DNA of 64,000 nucleotides from positions 124,001 to 188,000 of the forward strand of contig NZ_JWLJ01000003.1 of the NCBI RefSeq assembly GCF_000813985.1. Reading direction: 5' to 3'. The number at the start of each line of letters is the position of its first letter. The first letter of the stretch is position 1. The DNA comes from Ruegeria sp. ANG-R (GTDB taxonomy: Bacteria > Pseudomonadota > Alphaproteobacteria > Rhodobacterales > Rhodobacteraceae). The position numbers and the translations under genes are program-made. This document shows positions 26,799 to 34,803 of this stretch, piece after piece. The notes beneath the pieces are model-generated. The model made no database searches. It was not told the origin of the DNA and saw nothing but the letters and a program-made list of their open reading frames with translations.

Positions 26799-29700
26799 GA
26801 GGTCAGCGCGCGCGCTTTCTCAAAACTTTCGGCGCGCACTGGACCAAATCCGCGTATCTGGTCTGCGGTTGCGAGAGCCTCCGACCACTCTGCCTCTGCA
26901 TGGGCAGTGGGGTTGGTAACAAACATATCCAACAACGCTTCGTACCAGTTCAGAATATCGCGGTGCAGCCGAGCCTCGGCGTGATATCCGAACGGGTTCA
27001 GGATGCTTCCGCGCAGCCATTTCGCCCGGGCAAGGCCACTTAGAATGGGGCGCATCCAAGGACCAAACGCGTGTTTGACCGGACGTCCCCAACCATCTTG
27101 TCGCCAGCTAAAGAGGGGAGGGGCGAAATGGTATCGGGTTTTGTAGTCCCCTTCAAAATGCTGAGCCAATTCTTCTGCGAAGATATCCGAGCTCTGTAGC
27201 CGTGCGACCTCGTACTCATCCTTATAGGCCATGAAGCGGAACAGGTTGCTTGCTATGGTTCGTATGACTGCATCGTCACCAGCAGGATGGGCCGACCGTA
27301 TAGCAGAAATGCGGTTGGTGTAGCGATCTGCGTAGGCGTCATTTTGGTAGCGGCGCAAGAATGCGGCTCGGCGCGCGATCATCTCGTCCAGCGTTTCTTC
27401 GGTTTCTTGAGGTTCGCTGTACCCCGGCACGCGCGAGGGGTCTGCAGACAGGGCGCGGCCAATTGCCAGTGCAAGCCGGTTTTTTTCGACAGCAACCCCA
27501 TTTAGCAAAATTGCCTGCCCCAGCGCGCTGAGCGAGATGGGAACAAGCCCCTTCTGCCATGCATAGCCCAGCAGGATGACATTGGCGAACACGGTGTCTC
27601 CCAACAGGGTCTCGGACGCGGCATTTGCATCAAATCCAGTCAGGTTTTCTGCGCCGATGACGTTCCGAATGGCTTGCTCCCGCTCAGAGACACTTAGTTG
27701 CGCATCGCGCCGCAGCACCAGGTCACCGGTCGGCATTTCCGCGCGATTCAGAACCATTCGCGTGCCGTTCCGGTAGTGGGCTGAAGCCTTAGGTGCTGAA
27801 CTGACGACCACATCGCAGCCGATTACCGCATCCGCGGCTCTCTGATCGATACGGACCTGATTCAACGTCTCGGGCTCTGATCCAAGCCGGATGTAACTAA
27901 GTACCGTGCCGAACTTCTGCGCGAACCCGGTAAAATCCAGAACTGATGCACCTTTACCCTCGATATGCGCGGCCATGGTGATCAGCGCGCCGACGGTGAC
28001 AACTCCGGTGCCGCCGACACCTGTCACAAGAAGGTCGAAGGGCGTATCGAGGGATGGCAACTCTGGCGCAGGTAAATTTGCCTCCAGCGCAGATAAATCC
28101 AGATCGATGGCGCGTTTTTTTCGGGTTGCGCCTTCGATGGTGACGAAGCTTGGGCAGAACCCGTCCAGACAGGAAAAATCCTTGTTACATGAGCTGAGAT
28201 TGATCTTGCGTTTGCGGCCCAGCGGCGTGTTGCGGGGTTCGATGCTCAGGCAGTTTGACGCGACCGAGCAATCGCCACACCCTTCACAAACCAGATCGTT
28301 GATCCAGACGAACTTGTCCGGGTCCTGCATCGTGCCACGCTTGCGACGGCGGCGCTTTTCGGTGGCGCAGGTCTGTTCGTAGATCAAGACCGTGACGCCG
28401 GGTACGTCCCGCAACTCGCGTTGCAGAATATCCATCTCGGCGCGGTCGTGAAATGTGGTTCCGGCCGGGAAATCGGCACGGCGGAATTTGTCGATATGAT
28501 CCGAGACCAAAGCGATCCGGTCCACGCCTTCTGCGCGGCAGGTCTGTGCAATGCCTGAAACGCTCACAGGGCCATCGACGGGCTGCCCCCCGGTCATGGC
28601 AACAGCATCGTTGTAGAGGATTTTGTAGGTGATATTTGTCTCCGCTGCGACCGCCTGCCGGATCGCCAGAGAACCCGAATGGTACCAAGTGCCCTCGCCA
28701 AGGTTCTGAAAGATGTGTTTTCCACCGTTAAATTGCGACGCCACGACATGCGGCACGCCTTCACCGCCCATTTGCGCGTAGCCAACAGTTTCGCGATCCA
28801 TCCAAGACGCCATGACGTGGCAACCGATCCCACTGGCAGCGGTCGAACCTTGAGGGACTTTGGTCGAGGTATTGTGCGGGCAGCCCGAACAGAAATACGG
28901 TGTTCGGCTTGCCCCGGGCACATTGATCACCGGTGCTGGAGTTTCCGTCAGAGCCTTGGCCTTTTCAGGCAGATTCTCTTCGGGAAAGAATGTGTCCAGA
29001 CGAGCGGCCACGATAGGGGCCAGCATCAGAGGGCTGAGTTCCCCCGTCCAGGGGATCAGTGGCTCGCCATGGCTGTCGTACTTGCCCACCATCTTGTGTG
29101 GCTTGTCGCCGGGCCAGTCATAAAAGTACTCCTTGAACTGGCTTTCGATGATGCCGCGTTTTTCTTCGACGACCAGAACCTCAGCTTTCCCCTTCACAAA
29201 GCGCAACGCGTTGCGACGGGCCAGCGGCCAGACCATCCCGACCTTGTAGATGTCGATGCCAAGACGGCGGCAAGCGGGTTCATCCAATCCCAGCAGGCGC
29301 AGGGCCTCCATCAGGTCAAGATGCCCTTTGCCGGTGGTCACAAATCCGAACTTGGCGTTGTCGATGTCATAGATGCGCTTGTCGATTGGATTTTCTTCGG
29401 CAAAAGCCCGCACGGCACGCAGTTTGTGTTGAATGCGGGTTTCGATCTCGGGCGAAGGCAGGTCAGCGCTCCGGACATGCAAGCCACGCTCGGGCTGATC
29501 GATCTGGGGCAGGGTAAAATTGCGGTCCGGGCGCAGGTCGACCGAACGCGCGCTTTCGACCGTTTCCGATATGGCCTTGAACCCGACCCATTTGCCCGAG
29601 AAGCGTGAAAGAGCGAAGCCGTACTCGCCGAATTCAAGATATTCCTCGACCGAGGCCGGATTTAATGTTGGCATAAACCAGGCCATGAAGGCCACATCCG

Positions 29701-30190
29701 ACTGATGCGGCATCGAGGAGCTTACACACCCGTGGTCATCGCCCGCCACAACAAGCACGCCACCTTTCGGGGCCGAGCCGTAGGCATTGCCATGTTTGAG
29801 TGCATCGCCCGACCGGTCGACGCCGGGGCCTTTGCCGTACCACATCGAAAAGATGCCCTCGACCTCGCAATGCGGGTCCAGTATCGCCTGTTGTGCACCC
29901 AGAACCGCCGTCGCCCCAAGGTCTTCATTCACCGCAGGCATGAAGGTGATGCGATCGCTCTTTAGCCTGTCTTTGGCGCGCCAAAGTTCAAGGTCCAGCC
30001 CACCCAGTGGTGAACCGCGATAGCCCGACACAAAGCCTGCGGTGTTAAGCCCGGCCTGTCGGTCACGCCGGGCCTGATCCATCATGATCCGCGCCAGCGC
30101 CTGGGTTCCGGTCAGAAAGACCCGCCCTTCAGACAAGTCGTAACGATCTTCAAGCTGATAGGTGCGGAGAGCGGGATCGTGCTGGCTCAT
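26795..30190 (-). CDS. Indolepyruvate ferredoxin oxidoreductase, single-chain form
   Basis: An 1131-residue fusion of the alpha and gamma parts of IOR. It decarboxylates aryl-pyruvates (indolepyruvate, phenylpyruvate) to aryl-acetyl-CoA, reducing ferredoxin. From the N-terminus: the pyruvate-oxidoreductase domain (FVSGYRGSPLGGLDLELW); a thiamine-diphosphate domain with PYFCSGCPHN near residue 430 and GIGCHVMASWM; a Cys-rich cluster site CEGCGDCSVASNC near residue 637; and a gamma domain starting VTGVGGTGVVTVGALI near residue 727. This one-gene form is known from aerobic proteobacteria. It is divergent from an Lrp-type regulator. It probably serves catabolism of aromatic amino-acid keto acids. 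Confidence 0.94.
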   Translation of the reverse strand: MSQHDPALRTYQLEDRYDLSEGRVFLTGTQALARIMMDQARRDRQAGLNTAGFVSGYRGSPLGGLDLELWRAKDRLKSDRITFMPAVNEDLGATAVLGAQQAILDPHCEVEGIFSMWYGKGPGVDRSGDALKHGNAYGSAPKGGVLVVAGDDHGCVSSSMPHQSDVAFMAWFMPTLNPASVEEYLEFGEYGFALSRFSGKWVGFKAISETVESARSVDLRPDRNFTLPQIDQPERGLHVRSADLPSPEIETRIQHKLRAVRAFAEENPIDKRIYDIDNAKFGFVTTGKGHLDLMEALRLLGLDEPACRRLGIDIYKVGMVWPLARRNALRFVKGKAEVLVVEEKRGIIESQFKEYFYDWPGDKPHKMVGKYDSHGEPLIPWTGELSPLMLAPIVAARLDTFFPEENLPEKAKALTETPAPVINVPGASRTPYFCSGCPHNTSTKVPQGSTAASGIGCHVMASWMDRETVGYAQMGGEGVPHVVASQFNGGKHIFQNLGEGTWYHSGSLAIRQAVAAETNITYKILYNDAVAMTGGQPVDGPVSVSGIAQTCRAEGVDRIALVSDHIDKFRRADFPAGTTFHDRAEMDILQRELRDVPGVTVLIYEQTCATEKRRRRKRGTMQDPDKFVWINDLVCEGCGDCSVASNCLSIEPRNTPLGRKRKINLSSCNKDFSCLDGFCPSFVTIEGATRKKRAIDLDLSALEANLPAPELPSLDTPFDLLVTGVGGTGVVTVGALITMAAHIEGKGASVLDFTGFAQKFGTVLSYIRLGSEPETLNQVRIDQRAADAVIGCDVVVSSAPKASAHYRNGTRMVLNRAEMPTGDLVLRRDAQLSVSEREQAIRNVIGAENLTGFDANAASETLLGDTVFANVILLGYAWQKGLVPISLSALGQAILLNGVAVEKNRLALAIGRALSADPSRVPGYSEPQETEETLDEMIARRAAFLRRYQNDAYADRYTNRISAIRSAHPAGDDAVIRTIASNLFRFMAYKDEYEVARLQSSDIFAEELAQHFEGDYKTRYHFAPPLFSWRQDGWGRPVKHAFGPWMRPILSGLARAKWLRGSILNPFGYHAEARLHRDILNWYEALLDMFVTNPTAHAEAEWSEALATADQIRGFGPVRAESFEKARALTS

Positions 30191-30224
30191 TATGTTGGTT
30201 CCATGGGTTTTGCCTTTGGTATCC

Positions 30225-30328
30225 GGTTATTTTACCCCCCAAGCACTGGTTAAACGTACCAGAGTGTGTAGGGATTTATAAAAAAGTGGTTTACTGCTTC
30301 GGTATCTGAGAAAATTACGGTTAAAATA
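30225..30328. promoter_or_regulatory. Candidate Lrp-type operator array between the indolepyruvate oxidoreductase and its regulator
   Basis: The 144-nt divergent gap holds four related GGTT elements: GGTTATTTTACC at 30225-30236; GGTTAAACGTACC at 30248-30260, the core of an exact inverted repeat with arms CTGGT 30246-30250 and ACCAG 30258-30262; GGTTTACTGC near 30287; and GGTTAAAATAATC near 30316. Lrp/AsnC proteins bind arrays of such degenerate A/T-centred palindromes. The operator function is inferred, not shown. Confidence 0.45.
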
Positions 30329-30334
30329 ATCAGC

Positions 30335-30796
30335 ATGATTGCTCTTGATGACAGAGACCGCCGTATTCTGACGCTGCTGCAAGATGACAGCAGGGTTTCG
30401 AATGCCGAGTTGGCAGACGCCGTTGGGATGTCGGCCTCGGCCCTATGGCGCAGAGTGCGTGCGCTGGAAGAGGCGGGGGTGATAGAACGCTATGGGGCGT
30501 TGGTTTCCCCTTCGGCCATGGGCTTGACCTTTGAAGCGATCGTTCATGTGCATCTGACCCGGCATGACCCGGACAAAATCATTGACTTCATCCGGGCGGT
30601 GGAAAGAAGTCCTGAAGTGCAGGAATGCTATGCCACAACAGGTCAGGCGGACTATCACCTGCGCGTCCTGTGCCGGGATCTGGCGGCTTACAACACGTTT
30701 CTGGAGGATTTCCTTTTTCGTCTGCCCGCCGTCGCCAGCGCCCAGACGAATGTGGTGTTGCGCACGATCAAGCGGAGCCGACCAGTCGTACCCTGA
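30335..30796 (+). CDS. Lrp/AsnC family transcriptional regulator
   Basis: A 153-residue feast/famine regulator. The N-terminal helix-turn-helix is within DRRILTLLQDDSRVSNAELADAVGMSASALWRRVRALEEAG, read here as several overlapping motifs (DRRILTLLQ, VSNAELADAVGMSASALWRR). The C-terminal RAM ligand-binding domain includes VQECYATTGQADYHLRV. It is divergent from the indolepyruvate oxidoreductase gene, and in this family divergent genes are usual targets. An aromatic amino acid or its keto acid is the natural guess for the effector. It ends 3 nt before the convergent DUF3307-like gene. Confidence 0.92.
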   Translation: MIALDDRDRRILTLLQDDSRVSNAELADAVGMSASALWRRVRALEEAGVIERYGALVSPSAMGLTFEAIVHVHLTRHDPDKIIDFIRAVERSPEVQECYATTGQADYHLRVLCRDLAAYNTFLEDFLFRLPAVASAQTNVVLRTIKRSRPVVP

Positions 30797-30799
30797 GGC

Positions 30800-31189
30800 T
30801 CAGGCGGCAAAGGCCACCCAGGCCCACGCCATACCTATATAGGTCAGGTTGTGAAACAACTGGTCCAGACCGGCCGCGCGCCAGAAGGCCGCCTGATTTG
30901 GCTGAAGCTGTTTGCGGTCGGAATAACTGGCTTTGGCGAAGTCGATGTGGAAATGCACGATCCATTCCAATGCGGCGATGATCAGTATGAATTCGATCGG
31001 AGCACGAAACAGCGCAAAAATGACAACAGAACCCACAACATGCACAGCAGCATGTTGCGCGCGTCCCATATGGAAATACGTGCCTCGCCCGGAAAGCATT
31101 TTGGGCGTCTGTAAATAATAGTCGGCGAACATGTGTTTGACCTGAAGCAGGCAGAGCAACAGAAACACAGCGCCATAGCTGGCAGGCAA
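30800..31189 (-). CDS. DUF3307-like integral membrane protein
   Basis: A 129-residue membrane protein of unknown function with about three or four hydrophobic segments. It matches the DUF3307 pattern from memory: KHMFADYYLQ after the first helix, HAAVHVVGSVV in the second, LEWIVHFHIDFAKA, and DQLFHNLTYIG near the end, giving several membrane-border histidines and acids. The start is taken as the TTG at 31189 because GGGAGG lies 6 nt upstream; the open frame runs a further 26 codons without family similarity. It is convergent with the Lrp-type gene. Confidence 0.72.
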   Translation of the reverse strand: MPASYGAVFLLLCLLQVKHMFADYYLQTPKMLSGRGTYFHMGRAQHAAVHVVGSVVIFALFRAPIEFILIIAALEWIVHFHIDFAKASYSDRKQLQPNQAAFWRAAGLDQLFHNLTYIGMAWAWVAFAA

Positions 31190-31358
31190 ATGAATCCTCC
31201 CGATATCGTCCTGAAACAGAAGACTAGGGGGTAATGCCGTGCCGCGCAAATGAACTTGTTCACACAACGCGAATTAAGCGCAAATTGGAAATTCATTTGC
31301 GTCTGCGGATACGATTGCGGTAAATTCGGCCCGTTGTATTCACGCCAAAATCAATGAT

Positions 31359-34300
31359 TTGAGCGGCGCATTATTAGCAGGGGCGGGTTCAATAGAACGA
31401 ACAATCTTTCGGTTCATCTGGAAATACTCGAAACGCGATCAGTTGATTCTGCTGGCGGTGACGGCAACTCTGTTTCCGTTGCTCTATCTGACGCTGGAAC
31501 TGCCTAAGCGCATCATCAACGACGCGATTGGTGCGACCAGTCAGATTATCGATGTCTGGGGCTATAGCCTACCGCAGACCACATTCCTGATGATCCTGTG
31601 CTTCGCTTTCCTGGCCGCGGTGCTGGCGCACGGGCTGATGAAAATGCGCATCAACACCATGAAGGGCGTTCTGAGCGAACGTATGCTGCGCCGTTTCCGC
31701 TATCAGCTGATCAACCGCGCGCTGCGCTTTCCGCAGCCGTATTTCGAGCGGGTAAGCCAGGGCGAGATGGTGTCGATGATCACGGCTGAAAGCGAGCCGA
31801 TGGGCGGGCTGATGGGAGACGCGATCAGTCAACCTGTGCTGCAGGCCGGGCAGATGATCACGATCCTGTCCTTCCTGTTCCTGCAAAGCGTCTGGTTTGG
31901 TCTGGCAGCGGTTGCGTTGATCCCGCTGCAGGCCTGGCTGATCCCGAAATTGCAACGCCAGATCAACTTGCTGAACAAGCAGCGGATTCAGGAGGTCCGC
32001 GTATTGGCCGCCCAGATCGGCGAGAACGCCGCCGGTGCGTCCACCCTGCGCGCCAATGGCGGCTGGCGGTACCGGAGGGCGATGATCTCGGATCAGCTGG
32101 GGCGGTTGTTCGGTATCCGGTTCGAGATTTACCAGAAGAAATTCTTTATGAAGTTCATCAACAACTTCATCTCGCAACTGACGCCCTTCATGTTCTATCT
32201 GGTTGGCGGCCTGCTGGTGTTGCAGGGATCGGTTTCGCTGGGGGCGCTGGTGGCGGCGCTGGCGGCGTATAAGGACCTGAGCTCTCCGTGGAAGGAACTG
32301 CTGACCTATTATAACCAAACGCAGGACATGTCGCTGCGCTGGGATGTCGTGATCGAGCGTTTCGCCCCGGATGGCATGGTCGATGAGGCTCAGTTCGACG
32401 GAGAGCCTGCCGAGCGTCCTCGGCTGGATGGAGACATTGTTCTGAACCGGGTTTCCGTACGCGATATCGACGGCAATCAGGTGCTGGACGATCTGGATCT
32501 GACTTTCCCGGCCGGGAAGACGATCGGTATATCGGCCACCAGCGAAGAGGACCGCCACGCCCTGACCGAATTGCTGACCCGCGAGATTCTGCCAACCTCG
32601 GGCCGGATCGAAATTGGCGGTATAAATATGGCGAGCCTGCATCAGAGCGTTGTTGCAGCGCGTATCGGTCTGGCGACCTCGCGCCCGGTCATGTTTCAGG
32701 GTACGTTGGGCGAAAATGTGATGATGCCGATGCGGTCGCGCCCCTTGTCCTTGTCCACCGATGATCCGGATTTCCCGGAAACGCTGCGGGCAGGCAACAG
32801 CACCGACCCTTTCCGCGTCGAATGGCTGGACCCCGGTTTGGCCGGTTTTGATGATACCGCTCGCTTGCGCGATTGGTGGCTGCAGCTGATCGACGGCATG
32901 GGTTCGGGCGCGGCGCTGTTTCAGCGCGGGGCTGAGCAGGTCTTTGATGCCACCGAACGCCCGGGGCTGGCGGCAAAACTGGTCGAGTTGCGGCCGTTGG
33001 TGCAAAGAGCGGTGCGTGAGGCCGGTCTGGACGAGCAGGCGCTGGTTTTTGATCGGTCGACCTACAACCCGGCACTACCTGTCGCTGAGAACCTGTTGTT
33101 CGCGACCCCCTGCGTACCGGTCACTCAGCAATTGCTGGCGCAACAGACCGTGTTTTTGGGCCAGCTGCGAGAGCTGGGATTGGACGAAACCCTGATCAGC
33201 CTGACACGTGACGTGATCGAAATGTTGCGCCAGATCTTTGGGCTGGATGGCACTGATCACCCCCTGTTTCGCAAACTTGGGCTCGAGGCCAAGACCTACG
33301 AGGCTGCCGTTGAACTGGTCGAGCAGACGCGCAAAGAAGGCGGGCGCGGACTCGATGACGAGCAACTGGCCAGTTTGCTGTCGGTGCCGTTTGTGATTTC
33401 GGCCGAGCAGATCGGACCGGCGTTTTCGGATGAGCTGAAGAACCGCATTCTCGAGCTGCGCCACAGCCATTCCGACAAGTTGCTGGAACCGCTGCACGAT
33501 GTTTTTGTGCCTTTGGACAAGGACGCCTTTGCCCCGGGTTTGACGGTCATGGAAAACGCCTTGTTCGGCAAGGTCAGCCAGATCGGAGGCGCCCGCACCG
33601 ATGAGGCGCGCAAGCTGATCGTCGACGTATTGGCCGAAAACGGGGCGCGTCCGATGGTGGTCGAACTGATCTATGATGTACCGGTCTCGCTGGGTGGTCA
33701 GAACCTGCCCGCAGTGTTCGCCGAGCCACTGGCTTTTACCCGGGCCGCAATCAAGAAACCTGATATTCTGATCCTGGAAACGGCACTTGCCAGCTATGAT
33801 ATGGAGACGCAGGTGGCGGTGTACAAAAATCTGCGAGAGTTGCTGCCTGAAACTACGGTAATCTACCTGAATGACGCGTTCGAAAATCCAGATGTTTTCG
33901 ACATGTACGTCGAAATCCGTCAGGGCCGGGTGGTGACCGGAGAAGGCCCAGCCGACGTCGAGGGTGACGGCGCGGCGTCCGCTGACCTGGTGCGCAAGTT
34001 GCGGGCGCTTGAGCAAACGCCGCTGTTTTCGGGGCTGGACCGCCGCCAGCTGCGCCTGTTGGCTTTCGGCGCCCGATGGTTCGACGCCAAACCGGGTCAG
34101 GTGGTCTTTCTCAAGGATGACCAACCGACCGACGGCGCCTATGTGATTCTTGAGGGTGAAGCGGGCCTGTACCTGCCGCGCTCGGATGGGCCCGACCAAT
34201 TGATCACAACGGTCGGTGCCGGCGCGCTGGTGGGGGAACTGGGCCTGATCCGCAAGGAGCCGCGTGCCCTGAGCATGGTGGCCGAGACCGACCTGTCCTG

Positions 34301-34400
34301 CCTGCGCATCGGTGAGGAAGAATTCCTCGCGGTTGTAGAAAATGACGCGGCCACGGCTTTCAAACTGCTACAGGTGATCGCCGGATATGTCTCGAACTGA
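31359..34400 (+). CDS. Degenerate ABC-exporter-like protein with large NBD insertion and C-terminal cyclic-nucleotide-binding domain
   Basis: A 1013-residue protein. Residues about 25-330 form an ABC-exporter transmembrane domain. The ATPase domain follows but is eroded: the Walker A position reads GKTIGISATSEEDR (near residue 389) with no P-loop, the signature is SLGGQNL (near 776), and Walker B reads ILILETALASYD instead of the usual LDEATSALD. These motifs are about 390 residues apart, against roughly 100 in a normal cassette. The extra region holds two further copies of the post-Q-loop motif (VAENLLFATP, VMENALFGK) beside the first (LGENVMMPM). Residues about 880-1013 are a cNMP-binding fold (PLFSGLDRRQL, GALVGELGLI). 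The TTG start is the only plausible one but lacks a good ribosome site. It is monocistronic, function unknown; a cNMP-controlled membrane protein without normal ATPase activity is inferred. Confidence 0.85.
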   Translation: MSGALLAGAGSIERTIFRFIWKYSKRDQLILLAVTATLFPLLYLTLELPKRIINDAIGATSQIIDVWGYSLPQTTFLMILCFAFLAAVLAHGLMKMRINTMKGVLSERMLRRFRYQLINRALRFPQPYFERVSQGEMVSMITAESEPMGGLMGDAISQPVLQAGQMITILSFLFLQSVWFGLAAVALIPLQAWLIPKLQRQINLLNKQRIQEVRVLAAQIGENAAGASTLRANGGWRYRRAMISDQLGRLFGIRFEIYQKKFFMKFINNFISQLTPFMFYLVGGLLVLQGSVSLGALVAALAAYKDLSSPWKELLTYYNQTQDMSLRWDVVIERFAPDGMVDEAQFDGEPAERPRLDGDIVLNRVSVRDIDGNQVLDDLDLTFPAGKTIGISATSEEDRHALTELLTREILPTSGRIEIGGINMASLHQSVVAARIGLATSRPVMFQGTLGENVMMPMRSRPLSLSTDDPDFPETLRAGNSTDPFRVEWLDPGLAGFDDTARLRDWWLQLIDGMGSGAALFQRGAEQVFDATERPGLAAKLVELRPLVQRAVREAGLDEQALVFDRSTYNPALPVAENLLFATPCVPVTQQLLAQQTVFLGQLRELGLDETLISLTRDVIEMLRQIFGLDGTDHPLFRKLGLEAKTYEAAVELVEQTRKEGGRGLDDEQLASLLSVPFVISAEQIGPAFSDELKNRILELRHSHSDKLLEPLHDVFVPLDKDAFAPGLTVMENALFGKVSQIGGARTDEARKLIVDVLAENGARPMVVELIYDVPVSLGGQNLPAVFAEPLAFTRAAIKKPDILILETALASYDMETQVAVYKNLRELLPETTVIYLNDAFENPDVFDMYVEIRQGRVVTGEGPADVEGDGAASADLVRKLRALEQTPLFSGLDRRQLRLLAFGARWFDAKPGQVVFLKDDQPTDGAYVILEGEAGLYLPRSDGPDQLITTVGAGALVGELGLIRKEPRALSMVAETDLSCLRIGEEEFLAVVENDAATAFKLLQVIAGYVSN

Positions 34401-34403
34401 CGC

Positions 34404-34745
34404 TCAGTGATCGGGTTCGCAGAACAGGCTATAGAGCAGTTCGATCACGTGCGCGGCCTTGCCGTCGTTCAGCGCGTAGTAGATTGTTTTGCCGTCGCGG
34501 CGGGTCTTCACGAAGCCCTCTTCGCGCAGTCGCGCCAGCATCTGGCTGACCGCTGCCTGCCGCATGTCCAGCAGGGCCTCCAGCTCTCCTACGGATCGCT
34601 CGCCAGCCCCCAGATGGCATAGGATCATCAGACGGCCTTCGTGGGCCAGCACCTTGAGAAAGGCGGCTGCCTGAGCCGCGTTTTCTTTCATATCCGCCGG
34701 AGTTTCTGCGGACAAAAGGCGAGAGTCGATGTCCTGAGCTGTCAC
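34404..34745 (-). CDS. ArsR/SmtB-family repressor with SqrR/BigR-type cysteine pair
   Basis: A 113-residue winged-helix repressor: LKVLAHEGRLMILCHLG, then the recognition helix MRQAAVSQMLARLREEGFV and the wing RRDGKTIYYAL. With the GTG at 34745 as start, cysteines fall at about 43 and 109, 66 residues apart, the same spacing as the sulfane-sulfur-sensing pair of SqrR (Cys41/Cys107) and BigR (Cys42/Cys108). It lacks the usual arsenic Cys-x-Cys motif. A start at ATG 34691 is possible and gives 95 residues. It ends 3 nt from the convergent ABC-like gene and follows the enolase-superfamily gene by 58 nt. A persulfide-responsive role is inferred; no sulfide-oxidation gene is adjacent. Confidence 0.8.
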   Translation of the reverse strand: MTAQDIDSRLLSAETPADMKENAAQAAAFLKVLAHEGRLMILCHLGAGERSVGELEALLDMRQAAVSQMLARLREEGFVKTRRDGKTIYYALNDGKAAHVIELLYSLFCEPDH

Positions 34746-34803
34746 GAAACAACCAATAAACAGTTTTGGGTTGGACCAATATGCCTCACCGGTCCGATGA
34801 TTG

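Noticed and set aside
31569..34199. Two long frames antisense to the ABC-like gene (478 and 374 codons)
   Set aside because: Gln/Arg/His-rich mirror translations without domains. The plus strand has clear transmembrane and cNMP-domain features.
31359..34400. Calling the ABC-like gene a pseudogene because its ATPase motifs are lost
   Set aside because: The frame is open for 1013 codons with normal codon use and intact membrane and cNMP domains; a decaying gene would be expected to carry stops or frameshifts.
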